NCBI RefSeq assembly: GCF_021018805.1
Contig: NW_026960611.1
Coordinates: 1,426,001-1,490,000, forward strand
Length of the DNA: 64,000 bases
Reading direction: 5' to 3'
From: Prinia subflava
Lineage: Eukaryota; Chordata; Aves; Passeriformes; Cisticolidae
In this document: positions 33,602-43,625 of the stretch, piece after piece
Layout: each line of letters begins with the position of its first letter
Position numbering within the stretch: position 1 is the stretch's first letter
Notes under the pieces: model-generated
The model's input: only the letters and a program-made list of their open reading frames with translations
The model's database searches: none
What the model was told of the DNA's origin: nothing
Program-made: the position numbers and the translations under genes

Positions 33602-34060
33602 TGTTTACTTGCTGAGAAACTGGGCGAGACGAAAGAGAAGGAGCCGGACTGTGGAGGGTTTTTTTAGTCCAGAGTTTATTTGAGCCCCAGCATGGGCTTT
33701 GAACCAGTCAAACAACCCCCACAGACCTCGACCATGAGGTCTGTGGTCCCATTTATTTGGGGGAGGAGTGGGAGCAAGGGGTAAGGAACCCACCAATGAG
33801 GGGACAGGGGAGGAGACAATTTGGGTAGAGGGACATTCAGGTGAACCGTAATTCTTCTGGGGGGGGGAGCTTCCTTTGTTTTTCTCCTATTACTCTATGC
33901 CTTTCTCTGGAATTTCCCTGAGGGGGTAAAACCCCTTTCCTTGATGGACATGTCTCTGGGGAGAGGATGTAGAAGGTTCTGGGGGTCTGGGGAAAAGGGA
34001 GGACTGACACAAACCTTCGAGGGGGGGCCCAGGGAAAAACCATTAACAGGAATGAACTCT
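33602..34060 (-). repeat. Possible solo LTR
   Basis: On the minus strand there is an aataaa signal followed by an A run (near 33660-33680). A perfect 11-bp stem with a 6-bp loop lies at 33719-33746, in an otherwise GC- and purine-rich segment. No target duplication found, so ends are uncertain. Confidence 0.35.
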
Positions 34061-36226
34061 CACATCATAAAACACACTGCAACAGTGAAGGATTCATTAT
34101 TGATGGCTTCTATTTTGTATTGATTTAATCAAAACAAACCATTTAAACTGACAACTGTTGTTTCTCAAAGTGGACTGGGGGGTGCACTGTTACAGCACAA
34201 AACGTGAGCTGCCTGTACTTGGCGATCGGTGAGAAATCTCTGCTTGTATGGACATGGAGTGGCTCAGCACAGGATGTGGGAGAGCTGAATTTATCAGTGT
34301 GCTTGCAGCAAGTGGCTTGGCTTTGGCTTTAGGAAGACTTCATATCCATTTTGGAAAATAACTGGGTGGTGCCACTTACACGGATGCAAAGATACTTTTT
34401 GAGAAGGTGACAGCGTGATGTGCTAAAACTGAGAGACATGCTTGTTGTGCTGGTTGTGAAAGAAAGTGGGATTTATTGTGGCATAAGAGCAAAGGGTAAG
34501 CTCCTTTGCTCCTTCTGCTTTTCTTCTTGTTTATCAAGTAGCAGATGTGATAAAAGAGGAATTCAACATCCAGTCAATATCATAGCTGTATCCAGGCAGG
34601 CACTGACCTATGGGATTTTGAGAAGTGTCTTGTTCTGCATGTATAAATGTTCCTTACTTTTTATATTATAATACTTTCTTCTTTAAATATATATATATTA
34701 TGCATTTTCTTTTGCAACAGATTGCAGGTTTTCATCCTACCAGCTGCTGAGCAGTTCCAGTAATGCTCTGGCTGCTTTCAGTTTGGCTGTATGACCATGG
34801 CATCTGAGGACTAAGTACCTTGGAGAAATTAGTCCTGTTTGTTTTGACACTGTCTTTTTCACTTCTTGCTTGAAAATGCTGTACCTATCTGCCTGCTCAT
34901 GCTATTTAAGGAATATAGAAACAGCACCAAAATGCATTAAAAAACCAAACTAATCCTACTAAAGTGGGACTGGACCATTTCTCAACACAACTCTGTGGCA
35001 GCACAGTTTAATGTTAGTTGTGAGCTTGTCAGATATAAAGCCACTACAGAGTGCAGCAGGCAAATGCCAGGCCACCAGATTGCACCTAATGAATTTGAGA
35101 TTGCAGTACTTCTGTCAAGTGCCAAGCAAAGTTTTCTGCTTGCACTGACTGTTGTCAGAGTTGCAATACTGAGTAGGATTAGGCAGCTGCTAAATAATTC
35201 ATGGGGTGTAGTGTGTTTAAAAAATGCCTTCTGATAAATTTCCATTTTCATAGACAATCCAAGGAGTCAATATACCTGTCTGACTTTGTATCAATAGCTG
35301 TAAGTTCCTGGTTGATGCCATGCCTTCCTGAGCAGCCTGGACTACAGGGAACATGAACACACTGGGCTGTCTCTCAATATTCTTCTACATCATGCAGGCA
35401 ATAAATTTGCTAAGAGGCTGACTGTTGCCTAATTTTTTTTCTGTATTGAAAATATTTATTTTAGCTTTTATTTTTATTTGCACATTTGTCAATATTTTTC
35501 ATATGCATTTGTTCCCTCTATGAACAAAAAAAAACCAAAACCAGAACCAAAAAAACAACAACAACAAAAAACCCCACCCCTCTATATTTGTGCATTTATG
35601 CTTTAGCTAGACAGTATTTCTGCATAGCCTTTTTGGTTTTATATCTGCAAAGGTGAATACCACTGCTATGCAGTGCGATCTGGTGATAGTAACGAGAGCT
35701 GAATACTCTCATGGAGCTTGCGGGTATTAAAGGGTCCACCAGCTGCTGGATGATACTAGCAGGGATTCACGCAGCAGTAGCTGATGTCTGGGCTAATGGG
35801 AGCCTTTGCTGTGTACTCCTGGATGTTCTGAGCCCATCTCTACTTGTTCTGCTGCCAACCTGCGGCTGGCCAGTAGATAAAATGCAATTGCTTGGGTCTT
35901 TCCTTTGCCCAATAGATGCTGAAGTGAATTCTGCAAACTCAGACTGATTTAATTTATAGCAGAGAATCATTATGTGTTTTTTAATGGGAGTTCCTGTGCA
36001 GAGATTTTGTCCAGGAGCCCAGTTTGAAAAAAGTATATTTCTCTGTATTGTGCACTCTTCTGGTTACATGTGAGTGCTTCCATTGGCTGTGGACTTGTAA
36101 CAAAATTATCTCCAGACTTTGAATGACAAGTGCAAAAAATTATGAGTCATTTTTCCAAAGGAGTTGCAATGTGGATTGCATTCTCCACAATCTCAGATAA
36201 AGTACATTAAATAGGGATATGCATGC
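34061..36226. other. Unannotated non-coding sequence
   Basis: AT-rich, with an A/C-rich simple stretch at 35525-35580. No gene recognised. Confidence 0.5.
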
Positions 36227-36231
36227 ACAGG

Positions 36232-36950
36232 TGTCATGGGTTGGTGCTGGCCAAATGCCAATGCACCCATGAGTGTATGTTTTTCCTAATGAACTACTGT
36301 GAGATGTGGTCAAGAACAGAGCAGAGCAGAATCATCTCGGTCCCAGGCTGTCTCTCTCACTTCTAAAACCACCAGCCATGAGAATCAATGTCTGGGAATA
36401 GTTTCTTCTGCCTCAGAAAGAGTTAAAAGCTTCTGGGTCCCAGCAAGGCCACAGGCTCAGACACTCACAGGCTCCGGCAACTCCCACACGCAGCTCGCAG
36501 CTCGGCACCTTCTCCCTGGGGGGGGAGGAGACGGGACGAGGGGGGGGACGGACGGACGGGGGGACGGACAGGGGGACGGAAGGCACCTCCAAAGTTCTCC
36601 ACCCCTCCATCCTCGATGGGGGTAGCTCAGGTCCAGTCCCATTCTCTCTCTTTCCCCCCCCCCCCCCCCCCCCCCCCCACCGGGGCACGGGCCTACCTCA
36701 GCCGGCCACCTGGCCCCCCTCCCCCACCCAGCCTGGTAAGCTGGGCAGGGGAGGAGGAAAAAGATGCTTCTCTCCTGAAAGCGGAGCCAGAAAGAGAAGT
36801 CCCTCTGGGAGTCCTTGCTTTTAACCCCTTGTGTCCTCAGAGGCGTGTCCAACCCCTCAGTGGCCACTAAGGGTGCCAACATTCATACCTGGCTACTGAT
36901 TGGTTTGACCTCAGCTTCCTGAAAAACACACTTCTCCTCAAACCAGGACA
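36232..36950 (-). repeat. Solo LTR with 5-bp target duplication
   Basis: Starts TGTCATGG and ends CCAGGACA on the plus strand, bracketed by ACAGG at 36227-36231 and 36951-36955. On the minus strand it has an accaatcagt (CCAAT box), then a ttaaaag TATA-like site, then GC-rich sequence with a 24-base G run (near 36655-36678). That order favours minus orientation. It resembles avian ERV LTRs starting TGTCCTGGTTTGAGGA. Confidence 0.8.
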
Positions 36951-36955
36951 ACAGG

Positions 36956-38788
36956 AGCAGCAGTTGCCTCCTGCATATTCAGAGTGAGTGCTTACTATTC
37001 TGGAGTCACAAAAGAAACAAAGCTGTTTTTCAGATATAAATCATGTAAACTCTCTTGTCTCCATAGTCTTCTAAACACCTCTAAAAAATGCACTTTGGAT
37101 TAAATTTGCCAAGACACAAAATGTGCACTGAAAAGTATTAGGAATTTGACACACTGGTATTTCTAAACATTTTAAAAGTCCAACCTTTTTTTCTTGCCAC
37201 ACTTGCGTCCCAAGTAAACACTGGTTTAGATGAATGGTCATTCTGAAAAGAAGTACAGGAATGTGGGATTAAGTACCTAGCAGCAGGAGTCTAAAAGAAG
37301 AGACAAATTAAAAAGTGACTTACTGGTTTAATAAATTCAGTATATATGAAAAAAAAACCAAACCAAAAAAAGTGTTTATTTTGAAGAGGAGATGCTTTCT
37401 TACAGACTCCAGAAAGCGGAAAAAAACCTTGTTGTTTTCTCTGCTGTCCTCTATGGGCTTCTGTGCCATTTTCCCCCCAAATTTCAGGTAATCATATAGA
37501 AGCAGACACGACTAGTGATAAGTTGGAATCAAAAGAAGATTTACACTACATTTTTGTGACTCACACACTCAAATAATACTAATGATAAGGTAGATAAAAA
37601 GACATTTTGGTCAGACCCTACAGCGGGGTTTTATTTTCTTTAATTTGGGCTGTATTTTGTGTGTGATGTATTACTTTCCTCTTGGCACACAATATTTATA
37701 CACCCTTAATTCCTGCAAAATGCAAGTCTTTATGACCTCTGAGGCTTTATCTGGTCCTGGATGCTTTTACACATTACAAGGTTTAGAGGGTAGTACTCTG
37801 CAGAATATATTTCTTAGATGATAGTACTTGTTAAACAATATTGAATGCAGCAGTTGCTGGCCAAAGATTCCACACTGTCAGTCTGGATGGCTCAGGGTTC
37901 ACTGTTAATGAACTGCCTCAGTTCAGTTGAAAAAAAAATTAAAATAAATGAAGGATAATTTAGGTTAAGTCCATAAGACACTGTTATACACTAGGACTAC
38001 AGGTTAAAAAATTCACTGAAATTTAACATATTTCTGTCTAATAAGTCCAGGCTGATGAAAATATGCAAAAGAAGTCTTTCCTCTCAATTTTTTTTTGATA
38101 GACTGAATGATTTTATAGATAGACTCCTGAAAGACATCAGTGCCCTAGCTGGGGTGCTCATGCAGCATGGAACAGGTGGTCATAATTCTGAAACTTATAA
38201 TAAGCACAGAACCAAATGAGCTAGAATCAAATGCTGTTTGCAAGTGAGTGACTAAGGCATGAAAAACCAGTACAATATAGCAGGATATATGATAGGAATA
38301 CAGTACTATTCTGCACTACAAAGCTAGAACTGTGCACTGTAGTTTAAAATTAAATTATTTCAATTTCTGTTTCTCCAAGCACAAGAATTCTGTCAAATAA
38401 TGAAGGAAAGTTCGTCCTGCAGTATTTGCTCTTATTAAAAACAGATTGTGCAGTCGTCAGTGCTGATACACTCCGAGTCTGCTGTGGTCCAATTCCTTCA
38501 GTACATTAACATAATAAGGACAGAAGATAAGATATAAATGACAATTGTTGTGCTTTTTTTTCTCAGTTCTCCTTTGTTGTTGTTTGTAAGTCTTTAAATA
38601 TTTAGAAGACACAGAAAACGCAAGCCAAATGCAAGCCATGCAGTAATTGCAACAGTAATTTAAAATGCAATTTGGTTGTGAATTCATGGATATATTACCA
38701 GAATATATATATAAGAGAATGACAGACCTGTTTCAACCTGAGTTATAGGGATGAATAGCTTATGATCCTCCTTTGATAGTCCTTTATC

Positions 38789-38820
<32 letters not shown>

Positions 38821-38944
38821 TTAAAGAATCTCTCATTTTCTACTGGGCATTAAAAACTTGTTCAATGCCTCATAAACTCTGTACAGGCTTGTATTTGAAG
38901 GGAAAGTTAATGACTTGAAACAAAATGACAAATGTATCAGCAAC
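36956..38944. other. Unannotated non-coding sequence
   Basis: AT-rich with poly(T) at 38792-38818. Nothing recognised. Confidence 0.5.
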
Positions 38945-38950
38945 ATTTTC

Positions 38951-39275
38951 TGTGTGGGTGATAGCTAGGGACAGGCGCTCGGAAGATCACGTGATGTCAC
39001 GGGAAGATAAGGACCCTCCCCCCGTCCCTTCGGTGGTGGCCCCTCCTAGCCCCATTAGCTTCCCACCAACCACTGACCTTTAGATCCTTTGCCCTCCCAC
39101 TGACATAGTAGAAGACCCTTTAGACTATTTAACCCCATGTGTAATACAATAAACCGCCATTTGCCGTCCACCACATTGGTGTCAGCGTGTCAGTGGCCTG
39201 AGTAGCTCGAGGACGTCGAGCTGCCGTGCTGACTCTTTGAAACCAGGTCGCCATTGCCTCATATCGAAGGCAACA
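38951..39275 (+). repeat. 5' LTR of ERV-E
   Basis: Starts TGTGTGGGTG, ends GAAGGCAACA. TATA-like ctatttaacc near 39126 and poly(A) signal aataaa near 39147. Confidence 0.95.
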
Positions 39276-39278
39276 TTC

Positions 39279-39297
39279 TGGTGCCGAAAGCCCGGGA
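39279..39297 (+). promoter_or_regulatory. Primer-binding site of ERV-E, tRNA-Phe-like
   Basis: TGGTGCCGAAAGCCCGGGA, three bases after the LTR. It fits the tRNA-Phe complement apart from one extra base (G at 39290). Confidence 0.7.
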
Positions 39298-39409
39298 ACA
39301 AGAAAAACGCTCGGGAGTCGGGATTTTTCGCCTGGACAGGAGCAGCGGCCGGGGCAGGCCAAAGGAACTGACCCTCGGCGGGGGAGACGTCCCCGGACCA
39401 GCGAGACTC

Positions 39410-42181
39410 ATGGAGGCAATCGCGAAGGTCATAAGTGTAATTCACAGACAGTGGGAGATTGAGTGCAAGCCCAGAGATTTACAACTTGCTTTGGCAAGAT
39501 TACTGGAGCTTGGGGTGATAGAGCACCCAGTAGAAATCCTCCATTCGGAGGTATGGGGGAGGTGTACACTCGCGCTGGCCGAAGATACGGAATCCACAGG
39601 GAGCGGGAAACACCTTAAAGCATGGGGGAGGGTCAAGCAAAGTTTACGGAAAGCGCTGGAAGAACAAGAGACCTGGAGTGCCGCCCGTGTGTGTTTGCTG
39701 GCCACTCCTAAGCTGGGAGTGGGGGCCACCACGCAAACGGCGTCTGAAAATGATTTATCCGAGTGCGAGAAGCCGCGGGAGCCAAGCACGCTTCCCCCCT
39801 CCCGGAGCCCGAGCCCAAAGCCCCCGGTGCCCTCAGGGAACCCCCCGACCCCCACCCCGAGCCCGTCGGCTTCCCCCCCGCCCGCGGAGCCTTCCCGGGC
39901 ATCCGGAGGTCCCTCCTCAGTCCCCTTGCCGTCGATCGGTGGTTCGGTACCCGAGGCGCGGCAGCGCGTGCGATTTTTCTGGCAAGGACTGGCCGAGGAG
40001 GTCAGAGACGCCGAGCACGTGGCTCAGGAGAGCACGCGGCCGGCACCGCCACCGTACGGGTTTGAAAATGGCGCCGGCGGCAGCGGGGAGGGGCGGGGTC
40101 TGAACGTTTGTGGTGGGGAGAGCCCGGAGCCGTGGGTGTGCGCCAGTGCGCATGCGCAGGGGAAAGCCGGGGAAGAGGGAGAGAAATGCGTGCTCGGACA
40201 GGAGCCGCGGGCTTCTGCTGGCGCGTGCGCGCAGCAGGAGGGGAGGGGGTGCATGTTCGGAGCGGCGCCGCGAGTCCCCGCGGGCGCGTGCACACGGGAG
40301 AGCGGCGGGGAAAGCGCGCCCGGCCCGGCGCCGTGGGCTTCCGCGGGCGCTTGCGCGCCGGGAGGCGGTGGGGAAGGCGCGTTCGGGGAGGCGCCGCCGT
40401 TCCCCGCGGACGTGCACACGCGGGAAAGCCGCGGAGAGCGCCCGCGTAGTTCGGAGCCGTGGTTTTCCGCGGACCCGCATGCACGGGACAGCGGCGAGGA
40501 GCGCGTGCGCGCCTCGGGGCCGCGGTTTCCCGCAGGCACGCACGTGCGGGAGGGGCGCGAGGAGCACGTGTCCCGTCGGGAGCTGCGCTCAGCACTGCCA
40601 GCATTTAGGGGAGAGACCTCGCCCCGCAGGAGGCAGGGCAAGCTCAGGGGGCGGGAGCGGAGCCACCCCCGAGAGGGGGGGCGGGAGCGGAGCCACCCCC
40701 GAGAGGGGGGGCGGGAGTGGAGCCACCCCCGAGAGGAGGGGCGGGGCCGGAGCCGCACTGAACGACACTCAAACCCAGAAGTGAGCTGGCAGTGTGCCTC
40801 TGACTCCTTGTCAGACAGTACCGGCGGCAGCAGCTCCGGAGAGCAGACAGACAGTGATTGGGATTCAGAAACAAAGAGAGCAGAACCAACACGATTTAAA
40901 ATGAAACCTAATAAAGCTTTCAGCCACTCCAAAAAGAGTTTACAACATGAGCCAGCCCAGGTCACTGACTGGGGAAAAATAAAAATAGCCTGTGCTGAGT
41001 GGACACCGGCTTCCACAGTGAAAGCGTTCCCAGTAAGGGTTACTGGAATAGGGGACAACCAACAAAAAATATACACGCCAGTAAATACCAAAGACATACA
41101 AACAATTGTAAAAGCGATTTCAGAGAAAGGGATGCACTCTGCCATGGTCTCCACTCTGCTGGATGGCCTTTTTGGTAATTATGATTTACTGCCTTTCGAT
41201 ATCAAGCAGATAGGACGCATGATATTTGATGGGGCGGGATTGATAGTTTTTAAACAAGAATGGAAGGACAATTGTGCAAACTTCCTAGCTCAGTCCTCGG
41301 GAGAAGGGCAGCCACTGCACAATTCCAGTTTATCGAGGTTATTAGGTAAACATGATGACCTGATAACCCCTCAGCAGCAAGCCACAGGCATGCGGGCTGA
41401 GGAGGTCAGAGCCACCACTCAGGCAGCCAGAGAGGCCATTCGTGCTGCCTCTCGAGTAGTGTCCAAGCCCCCCCCATGGGCCACCATAAAACAGGGCGAG
41501 AGTGAGAGCTTCACACAGTTTGTGGACCACCTCCAAGCAGCCATAGAGCAATCTGCCCTGCCCTCAGAGGCGAAGGGTCCGGTAGTAGCCGATTGCCTGC
41601 GGCAACAATGTAACTCTGTTACTAAAGACATTCTGCGCTCCTTGCCGGCCGGAGCCAGCCTGGCCGACATGATTAAACATGTAGTAAAGGAGGAGCAATT
41701 GACACCTATCCAAGCAGCCGTCCGCACCCTAACCAGTGCCATGGCATGTTTCAAGTGTGGCCAGGCAGGCCACATTGCAATGAGCTGTCCCCAGCCAGCA
41801 CAGCCATCCCCGGCGATGCCCCCGCACCAAGCCCGTGCGAGAGGGCCCTGCTGGGGCTGTGGGAAGAGAGGGCACCTTGCCAAAGACTGCAGGTCCCGGC
41901 CTCAGGGAAACGGGAGAGGGAGGGGGCGTGCGGGCCGCACCCAGCCTCCTCCCGCTGTGAATGCAAGGCGGCCCATCTATGCCAACCCCCAGTGGGGTGG
42001 GGAACCCTCATACCCCCTGCCCCCACAGGGGACAGCCGGTTTTGCACCCCCCACAGCAACACAATGGCAAAGCTTCACAACACCGCCAGCGGTGCCCTCG
42101 TGCCCACCACCACAGCAAGCCACGCCTGTGCAACAGGGCCAGCAGGGGACGCCCCAGAGCGGGACCCCTGGGTGGCCCTGA
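39410..42181 (+). CDS. gag: Gag polyprotein of ERV-E
   Basis: An uninterrupted frame of 923 codons from the ATG at 39410; the frame is open further upstream, but this ATG aligns with the gag start of ERV-A. Order: a matrix-like domain (residues 1-110), a proline-rich linker, a low-complexity repeat region (about 240-450), a capsid with major homology region QGESESFTQF (about 694), and two zinc knuckles. The knuckles are CFKCGQAGHIAMSC (780-793) and CWGCGKRGHLAKDC (814-827), both with intact CX2CX4HX4C. A Gly/Gln/Pro tail follows. It would form the particle shell and bind RNA. Next to young LTRs, the open frame suggests it was functional when inserted. It is longer than usual betaretroviral Gag because of the repeats. 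Confidence 0.9.
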   Translation: MEAIAKVISVIHRQWEIECKPRDLQLALARLLELGVIEHPVEILHSEVWGRCTLALAEDTESTGSGKHLKAWGRVKQSLRKALEEQETWSAARVCLLATPKLGVGATTQTASENDLSECEKPREPSTLPPSRSPSPKPPVPSGNPPTPTPSPSASPPPAEPSRASGGPSSVPLPSIGGSVPEARQRVRFFWQGLAEEVRDAEHVAQESTRPAPPPYGFENGAGGSGEGRGLNVCGGESPEPWVCASAHAQGKAGEEGEKCVLGQEPRASAGACAQQEGRGCMFGAAPRVPAGACTRESGGESAPGPAPWASAGACAPGGGGEGAFGEAPPFPADVHTRESRGERPRSSEPWFSADPHARDSGEERVRASGPRFPAGTHVREGREEHVSRRELRSALPAFRGETSPRRRQGKLRGRERSHPREGGRERSHPREGGREWSHPREEGRGRSRTERHSNPEVSWQCASDSLSDSTGGSSSGEQTDSDWDSETKRAEPTRFKMKPNKAFSHSKKSLQHEPAQVTDWGKIKIACAEWTPASTVKAFPVRVTGIGDNQQKIYTPVNTKDIQTIVKAISEKGMHSAMVSTLLDGLFGNYDLLPFDIKQIGRMIFDGAGLIVFKQEWKDNCANFLAQSSGEGQPLHNSSLSRLLGKHDDLITPQQQATGMRAEEVRATTQAAREAIRAASRVVSKPPPWATIKQGESESFTQFVDHLQAAIEQSALPSEAKGPVVADCLRQQCNSVTKDILRSLPAGASLADMIKHVVKEEQLTPIQAAVRTLTSAMACFKCGQAGHIAMSCPQPAQPSPAMPPHQARARGPCWGCGKRGHLAKDCRSRPQGNGRGRGRAGRTQPPPAVNARRPIYANPQWGGEPSYPLPPQGTAGFAPPTATQWQSFTTPPAVPSCPPPQQATPVQQGQQGTPQSGTPGWP
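40130..40757 (+). repeat. Coding tandem repeats within gag of ERV-E
   Basis: About six degenerate units of 20-24 codons with the core PxxxAGAC or PxFxADxH. They are followed by a near-perfect array of 27-bp units (40650-40757) encoding GRERSHPRE. All keep the reading frame. Confidence 0.8.
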
Positions 42182-42207
42182 CCATGCAATCAAGCCTGAC
42201 CATCAGA

Positions 42208-43128
42208 ATGACACTAATGAAATCCGTAAGTTTCTGTTTGCAGGACATGTTCGTGGGATGTCCCCGTAATGTGGACACCCCCCAGAGAAGAATCACTGTA
42301 AGCTATGTCACTGGCCAAGGCGTATGCTTCAACAACATCTGTACCGAGGTGATCACACCCCTGAGAGGACCCCGAAAATGGATGGTCCCATCCCAGCCGG
42401 GAATGTGGGTGTGCCATCTGACAGCCGTGAGTCTCTGTGTGTACCTTCCGAAATTTAACGATTCTGCAGACTTTTGTGTACAGGTCCTGATGGTTCTCAG
42501 GCTTCTGTACCACAGGGAAGAGGACATGTATCTCCACTTTGAGGACCCCGGCCACCAGTTCCTGAAGAGCGAGCTGCTGACAGGCATCACCATCGCCATG
42601 CTGCTTGGGTTGGGAGCAACATGGGCGGGCACAGGTATTTCAGCCCTCATCACCCAGAACCAAGGCCTCTCTCAACTGCAGGTCACCGTGGACGAAGACC
42701 TGCAACGCATCAAGAAGTCCATCTCCTTCCTGGAGAAATCTGTCTCATCCCTCTCTGAGGTTGTGCTGCAAAACCGACGAGGGCTGGACCTACTGTTCAT
42801 GCAACAAGGAGGCCTGTGTGCCGCCTTGAAAGAAGAATGCTGTTTTTATGCTGATCATACAGGAGTCGTTAGAGACTCCATGGCAGAACTCCGAGATAGA
42901 CTGGCTCAGAGAAAGAAAGACGGGGAAGCCCAACAAGGCTGGTTCGAGTCCTGGTTCAATCAATCGCCATGGCTCACCACCCTAATTTCCACATTGATAG
43001 GTCCACTGGCAATGTTACTCTTAGCTCTCGCCATTGGACCATGCCTGTTAAACAAGCTGGTCACATTTATTCAAACACGCCTAGAACGGGCCAACATTCT
43101 ATTTGTAGGACAGCAACAATTGTTGTAA
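42208..43128 (+). CDS. env: Short Env-like protein of ERV-E
   Basis: An open frame of 306 codons. The ATG at 42208 matches the env leader start of ERV-A. After about 25 leader residues an in-frame deletion removes the signal peptide and most of SU, then the C-terminal end of SU and the whole TM follow. Where ERV-A has the basic RLHKR cleavage site, this copy reads QFLKS, so furin-type cleavage is unlikely. TM keeps the fusion-peptide-like segment, LQNRRGLDLLFMQQGGL, the CX6CC motif and a membrane anchor near its end. Without a receptor-binding part or signal peptide it cannot work as a normal Env. Whether it is made is unknown. Confidence 0.85.
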   Translation: MTLMKSVSFCLQDMFVGCPRNVDTPQRRITVSYVTGQGVCFNNICTEVITPLRGPRKWMVPSQPGMWVCHLTAVSLCVYLPKFNDSADFCVQVLMVLRLLYHREEDMYLHFEDPGHQFLKSELLTGITIAMLLGLGATWAGTGISALITQNQGLSQLQVTVDEDLQRIKKSISFLEKSVSSLSEVVLQNRRGLDLLFMQQGGLCAALKEECCFYADHTGVVRDSMAELRDRLAQRKKDGEAQQGWFESWFNQSPWLTTLISTLIGPLAMLLLALAIGPCLLNKLVTFIQTRLERANILFVGQQQLL

Positions 43129-43278
43129 ACCAAACTGTGAACACTGCCAGTTGCAAAGTTCTGCCTAGTCAGCTTCGCAGAATTTACTCAAGTTTTCCAA
43201 ACCCCTTCTTTTTTTTTATCAAGTTACTACCTTGTACCCCTTTTCTCCAATGCCTCTAACTACCTCATTTTTTTTGTG

Positions 43279-43294
43279 AAAAGGGGGGGGGAGA
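43279..43294 (+). promoter_or_regulatory. Polypurine tract of ERV-E
   Basis: gaaaagggggggggaga directly precedes the 3' LTR. Confidence 0.85.
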
Positions 43295-43619
43295 TGTGTG
43301 GGTGATAGCTAGGGACAGGCGCTTGGAAGATCACGTGATGTCACGGGAAGATAAGGACCCTCCCCCCGTCCCTTCGGTGGTGGCCCCTCCTAGCCCCATT
43401 AGCTTCCCACCAACCACTGACCTTTAGATCCTTTGCCCTCCCACTGACATAGTAGAAGACCCTTTAGACTATTTAACCCCATGTGTAATACAATAAACCG
43501 CCATTTGCCGTCCACCACATTGGTGTCAGCGTGTCAGTGGCCCGAGTAGCTCGAGGACGTCGAGCTGCCGTGCTGACTCTTTGAAACCAGGTCGCCATTG
43601 CCTCATATCGAAGGCAACA
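43295..43619 (+). repeat. 3' LTR of ERV-E
   Basis: 325 bp. It differs from the 5' copy at cgcttgg/cgctcgg and gcccgag/gcctgag only. Confidence 0.95.
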
Positions 43620-43625
43620 ATTTTC

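Larger units (their letters stand above)
38951..43619 (+). mobile_element. ERV-E: young gag plus short-env element lacking pro-pol
   Basis: 325-bp LTRs at 38951-39275 and 43295-43619 differ at two positions. The target duplication ATTTTC is exact at 38945-38950 and 43620-43625. PBS, gag, a shortened env and a PPT are present. Protease and pol are deleted so that the end of gag abuts the last codons of integrase and the env leader. Gag and env belong to the same family as ERV-A. The missing enzymes mean any mobilisation would need help from a complete relative. Confidence 0.95.

Noticed and set aside
40024..41154. 376-codon minus-strand frame
   Set aside because: Antisense shadow of the GC-rich gag repeats of ERV-E.
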